Origin: an uncultured Prevotellaceae bacterium | GTDB lineage: Bacteria; Bacteroidota; Bacteroidia; Bacteroidales; Bacteroidaceae | DNA length: 5,045 bases | Assembly (NCBI GenBank): GCA_902803455.1 | Contig: CADCQC010000383.1 | Location: forward strand, 1 to 5,045 | Direction: 5' to 3' | Shown here: piece by piece, positions 1-5,045 of the stretch | Position numbering within the stretch: the first letter of the stretch is position 1 | How the letters are laid out: each line of letters starts with the position of its first letter | Translations under genes and position numbers: made by a program | The notes under the pieces: model-generated | Told to the model about the DNA's origin: nothing | Seen by the model: the letters and a program-made list of their open reading frames with translations, nothing else | The model's database searches: none

Positions 1-546
1 CTGCAACTCAACCCTGTGCTGAGTCAAATCATGGCGCGCCGCTCCGTGCGCAAATACCTCGACAAACCCGTGGAGCACGAGAAACTGGAGGTGGTGGTGA
101 AAGCCGGCATCAACGTGCCCAGTGGCATGAACCGCCAACCGTGGCTCGTGAGAGTGGTGGAAGACCAGAAACTCATAGCCGATGTGACAGAAGTCTATAA
201 ACAAGCCAATGCCGAACAGGTGAAGCGAGATGCCAACTTCAAGAATATGTTCCGCAACGCACCCAACCTCATCTGCGTATGCACGCCAGCCAATGGCGGG
301 GGTGAACTGGATGCCGGTCTGCTGGGCGAGAACATCATGCTCGCCGCCCAGTCGATGGGACTTGGCACCTGCTGCCTCGGCGGTCCCGTCCGCTTCCTGC
401 TGTCCAACGACAAGGCCCGTTTCTTCCTCGAACGCCTCGATATCCCCTCCGACTACAAACTCAACTACATCATCGCCATCGGCTATCCCGACGAGCAACC
501 CGATGCCAAGCCCCGCGATGCCTCTAAAGTGAAATATATCAAATGA
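1..546 (+). CDS. Nitroreductase family protein, 5'-truncated by window edge
   Basis: This is an FMN-dependent nitroreductase-fold oxidoreductase, a family that reduces nitroaromatics, quinones or similar acceptors with NAD(P)H; the substrate here is unknown. The 181 visible residues open with LQLNPVLSQIMARRSVRKY, which contains the N-terminal ARRSxRKY motif that begins the FMN-binding core. Next come the NxPSGMNRQPW motif (about residues 38-48), the GLGTCCLGG stretch (120-128) and the C-terminal AIGYPDE signature (159-165). The frame is open to base 1 and the family motif starts only about 10 residues in, so the true start is upstream of the window; the in-frame GTG at 16 is not a convincing start. 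From memory, Bacteroidota homologues with this LNPVLSQIMARRS opening often carry a signal peptide, but that part is not visible here. The gene ends in TGA at 544-546, 100 bp before the next gene, with no clear terminator. The family call is firm; the substrate is not known. Confidence 0.93.
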   Translation: MQLNPVLSQIMARRSVRKYLDKPVEHEKLEVVVKAGINVPSGMNRQPWLVRVVEDQKLIADVTEVYKQANAEQVKRDANFKNMFRNAPNLICVCTPANGGGELDAGLLGENIMLAAQSMGLGTCCLGGPVRFLLSNDKARFFLERLDIPSDYKLNYIIAIGYPDEQPDAKPRDASKVKYIK

Positions 547-587
547 CGACAGGCTCGCTGAAAGAAATGAGAATCCGAAGGGTATTC

Positions 588-646
588 AATGATATCCATT
601 TATAAAATCAATATTATTCACATATATCATCAATACAAAGAAATTT
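588..646 (+). promoter_or_regulatory. A/T-rich leader, probable promoter region of the hydrolase gene
   Basis: The roughly 60 bases before the ATG at 647 are sharply richer in A/T than the flanking coding DNA, as expected for a promoter and leader. I cannot place a good Bacteroidota -7 (TAnnTTTG) or -33 (TTTG) element, so no exact promoter is called. No Shine-Dalgarno sequence precedes the ATG; the bases immediately upstream are A-rich (AATACAAAGAAATTT), typical of Bacteroidota translation starts. Confidence 0.3.
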
Positions 647-2320
647 ATGAGAAAAGTACTTCTAACATTGTTCTTCGCCGTATGTACATCATCGGTGATC
701 AACGCCCTGACAGTAACGTCTGGCTACGAGGTAATCCACGAGACAGACACCATTTGGAACTTCGGTTATAAAGGAGTCAACCTCTTTAGCAGGAAAGTGC
801 ACCGCATCGACATTGCCTATCCCTCAAAAGACAATAACGGGAATGACGTCACACTGAGTGGCTATGTGGCCATCCCCTATGATGTGTATGACGGACAACA
901 GCCCTGCGACGGTATCCTGCTCTACAACCACTACACACAGATGAGCCATGCCAATGCACCCACCAAAGGATATGCCGTAGGTGAGGACATGGTCATCGCC
1001 AATCCTCTGAAGCCCAACTACATCGTCGTGGCAAGCGACTTCCAGGGATTCGGAGTGTCGGAGCACCTGCCACAGACCTACTGCTTTGGCGACTTCAACG
1101 GAAGAGCCAACATCGACATGCTGCTCGCAGCGAGAAAACTGCTCGATGACCGCGGACAGAAACAAGGGAAATTTATCATCAACGCCGGTTACTCCTCGGG
1201 TGGATATGATGCGATCGCCACACAGAGGGTGCGCGACATGCATCACAAGAATGAGATCGTCTTTGACAAGACCTTAGTCGGTGGTGAGCCATTCGATGTC
1301 GTGGAAGCCTACAGGAGTTACATCAAACTCAAGGATGACGAGAATGTGGATGCCACCTGCCTGCCTATGGTGCTCGACGTATACAACCGCCTGGCCGAAA
1401 TGGGCTTTACTTATGAACAAATGTTCAAAGAACCTTACGACAAGAAATTCGAAGATTGGTTCTGTAGCGGAAAGTATGAAACTTCAGCCATCATGGATTC
1501 GTTGAAAGGCAAGAAAATCTCCGATATCGTCCAGGACAATTTCCTCAACACTGAGTCCAATGAGTATAACAAACTGTGTGAAGTGGCCAAGACATATTCA
1601 CTGGCCAATGGATGGACGCCAGACTTCACACAGAAATATTTCGTGATGCACCTTGTCAAAGACAACGTGGTGCCGGTAAGCTCCGGCAGGGCATTCCTCA
1701 AATTCCTCAACGACTTCACCTATGAGGGCTCCTCGGAAAAGCCTTTCATGAAGTCTATCGTGCCCGAGCGCACGAGGTTGCAGACCAACTTCATCCTGCC
1801 TGTCTCACAACATACCCTCGTGGGCGGTGTCGTCTTCTACCTCAACCTTGCCGCCACCCTCACGGCATACCCCATTCTCTATTACGATGATGAACTCAAC
1901 ACCCACTATGCCGACCTGGTGGAGGATGCCACTGTGATGGGCATCATTCATAAACTCGAGGCCAAAGGTTTCGATGTGAGGGGCGCTGTGCAGAAAGTCA
2001 CCGAAGGCGGTTCGGGAGGCAGCTTCTTTGAAGTGCTTGCCAACATTGAGAAGACACTCAACAGTGTGGGCACCAGCACGGCAGAGGTGCTGCAGATGGC
2101 CAGTGACAGCGGTCTGGAACTCACAGACCTCCTGCAGATCTACAGCTATCTCACCACACCCGCCACACCTGCGGCATCTGCCAACAAAGGTATCTTCGAA
2201 GGTGCTGAAGTCGAAAAAAGGCAGATCGAGGTGGAGCCCTATCTCATCGATTACTATCAGGGTTATCTCACCAACTGGTTGGAAGAGAATCATGTCAACA
2301 TCTACGACCAAGCCGAATAG
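647..2320 (+). CDS. Secreted alpha/beta hydrolase, secretory-lipase-like
   Basis: This 557-residue protein starts with a signal peptide (residues 1-20, MRKVLLTLFFAVCTSSVINA), so it is exported to the periplasm or beyond. The body is an alpha/beta hydrolase. The nucleophile elbow is GYSSG at 181-185 with Ser183 as nucleophile. Asp339 in the LVKDNVVP context and His389 in SQHTLVGG sit in the right order and spacing for the other two triad members. LLYNHYTQ (91-98) and DFQGFGVSE (131-139) match the strands around the oxyanion hole. The closest family I recognise is the LIP/secretory lipase group, whose members hydrolyse lipid or other esters; the substrate cannot be read from sequence. About 120 residues follow the core (about 430-557), with a Gly-rich patch near 453-459 and otherwise mostly helical character, which I cannot assign. 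The ATG at 647 is chosen because it gives a complete signal peptide. The gene lies 54 bp upstream of another secreted hydrolase, probably co-transcribed. Confidence 0.85.
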   Translation: MRKVLLTLFFAVCTSSVINALTVTSGYEVIHETDTIWNFGYKGVNLFSRKVHRIDIAYPSKDNNGNDVTLSGYVAIPYDVYDGQQPCDGILLYNHYTQMSHANAPTKGYAVGEDMVIANPLKPNYIVVASDFQGFGVSEHLPQTYCFGDFNGRANIDMLLAARKLLDDRGQKQGKFIINAGYSSGGYDAIATQRVRDMHHKNEIVFDKTLVGGEPFDVVEAYRSYIKLKDDENVDATCLPMVLDVYNRLAEMGFTYEQMFKEPYDKKFEDWFCSGKYETSAIMDSLKGKKISDIVQDNFLNTESNEYNKLCEVAKTYSLANGWTPDFTQKYFVMHLVKDNVVPVSSGRAFLKFLNDFTYEGSSEKPFMKSIVPERTRLQTNFILPVSQHTLVGGVVFYLNLAATLTAYPILYYDDELNTHYADLVEDATVMGIIHKLEAKGFDVRGAVQKVTEGGSGGSFFEVLANIEKTLNSVGTSTAEVLQMASDSGLELTDLLQIYSYLTTPATPAASANKGIFEGAEVEKRQIEVEPYLIDYYQGYLTNWLEENHVNIYDQAE

Positions 2321-2374
2321 TCCGTTAAGCGTTTAAAAATGACAAATATTCAACTCATGTTATCAATCCACATC

Positions 2375-3538
2375 ATGAAAAAAATCATATCACATAAATG
2401 GATGGCCGCACTCCTCATGACATGCGCCTCCTTCACCAGTGCCAACGCACAGAATACCCTTACAGAAAAGCCCATCCAAGACGAGCCGACGACCTTCAGC
2501 ATCATCAGCCTCAATGTCGATGGCCTCCCCGGAAAGATCTTCGTCTTCAATGTCAATGCCGATGGCCCCAAATCGGAAGGCAGTGAACTGATCAGCGAAT
2601 ACCTTGCCTCGAAAAAATGCGACATCCTGTGCTTGCAAGAGGATTTCAACTACCGCTGGGAAATCTGGTCGCGCCTCTTTGCCGGTTACGAGCACGATGC
2701 GTGGTCGGGCGGCATCATCATCGAAGAGAAGGATATTGATTTCGCCCACCTGCAGAATCTGAAATTCGAGTGCGATGGTCTCAATGCCTTATGGAAAAAG
2801 GATATCAAAGTCCGCAAACACGAGCGCGTGGCATGGAACAAGAGTTTCGGCAAATTCAGCCATGATTTTGACGATATGATCACCAAGGGTTTCCGTCGCC
2901 ATGAGATGACCCTGGCCGACGGCAGCGAGATCGTCGTCTACAACCTGCACATGGATGCCAGTTCCGACCGTGACGAGGCGAAAGGAAACGACGGCAAAGA
3001 CCGCGAGGCACGCAAGTCGCAATGGATACAGTTGCGCGAGCATATCCTCAACAACCTGGATGAGCGTCCCATCGTCGTCGCCGGCGACATGAACAGTTTC
3101 TACCACCGTGATGACATCAAGTCGGTCTTCATCGACGCCATCGAAGATACTGGAAAAGCCATCGTGCAGGACGCGTGGGTGGAATCGTGCAACCAAGGTA
3201 TTTTCCCGGCCATGGGCAGCGAGGCTATCGAATCCGAGACACTCGACAACATCCTTTATATCAGTCCCTATAATGGCCGTGGCCTGATGCTTCTCGATTT
3301 CGAGATCGACAAGAAAGGCTATTTGCGCGACGGAAAACCTCTGGGCGACCACTATCCGCTCATCGCCAAGTTCCAGTTGACCGACAAGTCAAAGAACGCG
3401 TCTGAGTATACTGGCATCAGCCATATCACCGACAGTGACAACGCCACCGAAATCTACGACCTCAACGGCATCCGCCACAACGGTCCGCTTACCCGTGGCA
3501 CCTACATCATCAACGGCAAGAAGGTTACCCTTCCTTAA
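2375..3538 (+). CDS. Secreted endonuclease/exonuclease/phosphatase-family hydrolase with C-terminal sorting-like tail
   Basis: This is a 387-residue exported metal-dependent phosphoesterase of the EEP (DNase I/sphingomyelinase) superfamily. The frame is open back to an ATG at 2339, but the ATG at 2375 gives a clean signal peptide, MKKIISHKWMAALLMTCASF to ANA|Q (residues 1-25), so it is preferred. All EEP motifs are present in order: SLNVDG (Asn47), LQED (metal-binding Glu89), NLHMDA (His192), AGDMNS (Asp238 and Asn240), LDNILY (Asp291 and Asn292) and LGDHYPL (Asp325 and His326, the catalytic His pair). The enzyme therefore looks intact. EEP members cleave nucleic acids, inositol phosphates, sphingomyelin or other phosphodiesters; an exported form beside a lipase-like protein suggests a phospholipid or sphingolipid substrate, but DNA is equally possible. 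The last 45 or so residues (about 343-387, with IYDLNG and GTYIINGKKV) form a separate module resembling Bacteroidota type IX secretion C-terminal domains. It lies 54 bp downstream of the hydrolase gene, probably in one operon. Confidence 0.88.
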   Translation: MKKIISHKWMAALLMTCASFTSANAQNTLTEKPIQDEPTTFSIISLNVDGLPGKIFVFNVNADGPKSEGSELISEYLASKKCDILCLQEDFNYRWEIWSRLFAGYEHDAWSGGIIIEEKDIDFAHLQNLKFECDGLNALWKKDIKVRKHERVAWNKSFGKFSHDFDDMITKGFRRHEMTLADGSEIVVYNLHMDASSDRDEAKGNDGKDREARKSQWIQLREHILNNLDERPIVVAGDMNSFYHRDDIKSVFIDAIEDTGKAIVQDAWVESCNQGIFPAMGSEAIESETLDNILYISPYNGRGLMLLDFEIDKKGYLRDGKPLGDHYPLIAKFQLTDKSKNASEYTGISHITDSDNATEIYDLNGIRHNGPLTRGTYIINGKKVTLP

Positions 3539-3615
3539 CAAAGGTCCATTCATGGTTGTTGTGCGGGCTCCACATCCGTGAGCCACGGCAACAGCCGCAA
3601 GAGATCAAAATAGCA

Positions 3616-3659
3616 GCAGCCGCTTTAGAGAAACGAGTTCTTTTCTCTAAAGCGGCTGC
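3616..3659. terminator. Perfect 18-bp inverted repeat with 8-nt loop, probable intrinsic terminator
   Basis: Arms at 3616-3633 and 3642-3659 are exact reverse complements over 18 bp, with GC-rich bases (GCAGCCGC) and an A/T-rich top, around the loop CGAGTTCT. It sits between the convergent stop codons at 3538 and 3690, where a shared terminator is expected. Reading the minus strand, the stem is followed by TGCTATTTTGATC, giving a short T run about five bases beyond it. On the plus strand no T run follows. It therefore fits best as a terminator of the leftward phage genes, possibly also stopping rightward transcription. A recombination or binding site cannot be excluded. Confidence 0.6.
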
Positions 3660-3687
3660 ACTATGATGATGGCAGTTCCGCCAGTTT

Positions 3688-4113
3688 TTAGTTTTTCTTC
3701 CTGAGGAGAAAGAGCACCGCCACGACAAACGACAGGACCGCCACGAAAAGATACCCCCGCCAGTCCGTCATCCGTCTGGCCCTGACGGTCTTCCTGTCCT
3801 TGTCGGCGTGGACCTTCCGTTGTAGGGAATCAGCCACCGCCTGAAAACTGTCGGTAGAATCGGAACGCCCGATATAGCGTATGATGTTGTTGGTGGTGAC
3901 CATCCGCAAAGTGTCACCCGACGCTTTCAAGGTGATAATCCGCTCCACCTCATGCCGTGTGGTGTCACGCACCATCACGGTCTTTACCACCCTCACCGTG
4001 TCGGAGCGGAGGATGGTGAGCGTGTCGTGGACGACCATCGTCTGCGTGATGTCTTTCCGCGTGGAGCACCCCACACAGCATACGAGGGAGAAAAGCAGTG
4101 CGGAGACGACCAT
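3688..4113 (-). other. u-spanin-like segment with possible internal start at 4113
   Basis: This is the part of the preceding gene that could be made as a separate 141-residue lipoprotein from the in-frame ATG at 4113-4111 (Met181). Made this way it would begin with MVVSALLFSLVCCVGCS, a short lipoprotein signal that lacks the usual Lys/Arg before the hydrophobic core. The upstream residues of the fused frame (Lys170, Arg178) would supply that charge, which slightly favours production as part of the longer protein followed by signal peptidase II cleavage before Cys196. No ribosome binding site is visible, but Bacteroidota genes often lack one. The layout (N-terminal lipidation, periplasmic linker, C-terminal membrane anchor) is that of phage T1 gp11-type unimolecular spanins. 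Confidence 0.5.
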
Positions 4114-4653
4114 GCTGGTCCGCTGCTGCTCATGGCCCTGCGCTTTTGCTTCCCCACACGCTTTGTCCGACGGAGGGTTCTCGCTGATCTCCGACATCAT
4201 CTCCTGGCTGACCGGCTCTCCCCTCTTCACCGCTTCCACGATCTTCAGTATCTGTGCCGCCATCCGCTCTGCCTTGCTGATGTCGGAGTGGATTTTCTCA
4301 TCGGCCTTCTCGCGCACGCTCAGAAACTCCACCACGCACCAGAAGATGCCGATGAGGATGGTGACGAGCGGCACATTGCAGATGAGATCCCACCCAAACC
4401 ACAAAGGAATCTTGGCGATGTGGATGAGGATGTCGATGCCTGAAGCGATGAGGATGGTGCCCTCATAGAGCAGAAACTTATAGCCCGTGCGCTTGAGAGC
4501 CTCACTCCTCCGGGCGTCACCACGCAGATGCGCCTTGTAAAGTCCTGCGACGAGGTCTACCGTCATTGCCATCAGGACGATGATGGCCACCAGGACGATG
4601 CCCACAGACATCTCCTTGACCCCTGTTGTTACTCCTGTGATCATCTCTGTCAT
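3688..4653 (-). CDS. Phage holin fused in frame to a unimolecular-spanin-like lipoprotein
   Basis: This 321-residue protein carries two lysis functions in one frame. Residues 1-115 look like the Bacteroidota phage holin family, with three membrane helices (about 16-38, 58-80, 91-112), the second ending in GIDILIHIAK and followed by the short loop IPLWFGWDL. Holins permeabilise the inner membrane at the time of lysis. A charged, helical, probably cytosolic tail follows (114-180). Residues 181-321 look like a u-spanin: a hydrophobic stretch ending in a lipobox (LVCCVGC, lipidated Cys196), a roughly 100-residue periplasmic part rich in short '..DT' strands (HDT, SDT, RDT, GDT), a C-terminal membrane helix (about 298-317, YLFVAVLSFVVAVLFLL) and the basic end RKKN. 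Spanins fuse the outer and inner membranes in the last step of lysis. The start is the ATG at 4653, which overlaps the upstream TGA as ATGA; in-frame codons further upstream only mirror the DUF5675 gene. It could be one fusion protein or a gene with a second start at 4113. There is no Shine-Dalgarno sequence at either start. Confidence 0.78.
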   Translation of the reverse strand: MTEMITGVTTGVKEMSVGIVLVAIIVLMAMTVDLVAGLYKAHLRGDARRSEALKRTGYKFLLYEGTILIASGIDILIHIAKIPLWFGWDLICNVPLVTILIGIFWCVVEFLSVREKADEKIHSDISKAERMAAQILKIVEAVKRGEPVSQEMMSEISENPPSDKACGEAKAQGHEQQRTSMVVSALLFSLVCCVGCSTRKDITQTMVVHDTLTILRSDTVRVVKTVMVRDTTRHEVERIITLKASGDTLRMVTTNNIIRYIGRSDSTDSFQAVADSLQRKVHADKDRKTVRARRMTDWRGYLFVAVLSFVVAVLFLLRKKN

Positions 4654-5045
4654 GTCGTCTTGTATTTGGTGGTGATCGTGATAGTGATCTTCTTCCCCAG
4701 CATCTTTGCGGGCATGAGATACCGCCTCATCAGTTTCTCCCATGCCTTCCGCGAGTCTGTCACGCGGCCTTTGTGGGTGTTGTAGCCAACGATCAGGCAT
4801 CCAGCGGAACTGGCAGCGGAGGAGCCGCAGTGGATCAAGATACCCTCAAAACCTGGCACTCCAATGAGCCGTGGCAGATACCCTTTACAATATTTCTTGT
4901 AATAGGCATATTGGGCAAACTTCGGCGACTGCACATTCATCGTCACCGCATAGGTCCCTGAAGGGATAGCGGTTAGTCGGGCCACCTTCCGTTGCTGGAT
5001 CTCTTCCAGCGGCATGTCGCTCGTCAGTCCCCGGTCGGTGTCCTC
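4650..5045 (-). CDS. DUF5675 family phage protein, 5'-truncated by window edge
   Basis: The 131 visible residues match the DUF5675 family, found in Bacteroidota prophages and phages and in other bacteria; its biochemical role is unknown to me. Recognisable parts are the LxDTDRGL-type opening (EDTDRGLTSD, residues 1-10), TAIPSGTYAVTMN (25-37), LPRLIGVPGFEGILIH (57-72) and the SAGCLIVG block (80-87). The frame runs through the window edge. The Met at 5015 follows conserved family sequence, so it is internal; the real start, about 30 residues further upstream by family length, is outside the window. The conserved His72 and Cys83 (IHCG...AGC) could be functional residues, and a peptidoglycan-related role next to a holin is plausible but unproven. 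The usual G-N-x(3)-D-[ST]-x-G-C pattern, as I recall it, reads G-S-S-A-A-S-S-A-G-C here. Its TGA overlaps the holin start (ATGA at 4653-4650), indicating translational coupling in a lysis operon. Confidence 0.82.
   Translation of the reverse strand, partial: EDTDRGLTSDMPLEEIQQRKVARLTAIPSGTYAVTMNVQSPKFAQYAYYKKYCKGYLPRLIGVPGFEGILIHCGSSAASSAGCLIVGYNTHKGRVTDSRKAWEKLMRRYLMPAKMLGKKITITITTKYKTT

Noticed and set aside
1805..2311. Long antisense open frames under the hydrolase and EEP genes (also 824-1246 and 2789-3352)
   Set aside because: They lie opposite strongly supported coding regions with clear motifs, and their translations show no family features; they arise from codon bias.
2339..2374. Earlier in-frame starts (ATG at 2339 and 2357) for the EEP gene
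   Set aside because: They would place 6-12 residues in front of a textbook MKK signal peptide; the start at 2375 is better.
3566..3588. Small hairpins (GGCTC/GAGCC and CCGTG/CACGG) after the EEP gene as a terminator
   Set aside because: The stems are only 5 bp, compete for the same bases and have no T run; the 18-bp hairpin downstream is the better candidate.
3881..4468. Plus-strand open frames across the holin/spanin gene (3881-4468, 3952-4443)
   Set aside because: They are opposite a gene with coherent membrane topology and a lipobox. Their Ser/Thr/Arg- or His/Arg-rich translations resemble no family I recognise.
4654..4800. In-frame N-terminal extension of the holin gene back to an ATG at 4800
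   Set aside because: It overlaps the conserved DUF5675 coding region in another frame, its His/Asp-rich translation looks like a shadow, and the ATG at 4653 gives a normal holin N-terminus with an ATGA overlap.
4700..5045. DUF5675 as a proven L,D-transpeptidase or endolysin
   Set aside because: Only a loose His...GC resemblance is visible with the wrong spacing; the function is left open.
1..5045. CRISPR array, tRNA, rRNA or insertion sequence
   Set aside because: No regularly spaced repeats, RNA gene signatures, transposase or terminal inverted repeats were seen.

Overview
The window looks like chromosomal DNA from a Bacteroidota bacterium, most likely the Prevotella/Segatella group. None of the visible starts has a Shine-Dalgarno sequence, and the region before the 647 start is A/T-rich. 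The third gene ends in a short C-terminal module of the '(I/V)YDLNG..., ...GTYIINGKKV' type common in Prevotella secreted proteins. The protein families also fit that group. This assignment rests on recognising features, not on a database search.

Layout. Positions 1-546 (+) hold the 3' part of a nitroreductase whose N-terminus lies off the left edge. After a 100-bp A/T-rich gap comes a probable two-gene unit on the + strand: a secreted alpha/beta hydrolase resembling secretory lipases (647-2320), then, 54 bp later, a secreted endonuclease/exonuclease/phosphatase-fold hydrolase (2375-3538). Both have signal peptides and complete catalytic motifs. A joint role in breaking down exogenous lipid or phospholipid/sphingolipid is possible but is inference.

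A 149-bp convergent intergenic region (3539-3687) contains a perfect 18-bp inverted repeat with an 8-nt loop, probably a terminator for the minus-strand genes. To its right, everything reads leftward on the minus strand and looks like the end of a phage late (lysis) operon. A DUF5675-family gene (4650-5045, cut by the right edge) overlaps by ATGA a gene (3688-4653) whose N-terminal half is a three-helix phage holin. The C-terminal half of that gene has the full architecture of a unimolecular spanin: lipobox, periplasmic 'DT'-rich segment, C-terminal transmembrane helix and basic tail. The two halves are in one uninterrupted reading frame. This holin/u-spanin fusion (or in-frame dual-start gene) is the most interesting feature in the window.

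The host/prophage boundary probably lies near 3539-3687. No integrase, tRNA or recognisable att repeat is visible here, so the boundary is inferred only from the change of strand and gene type.
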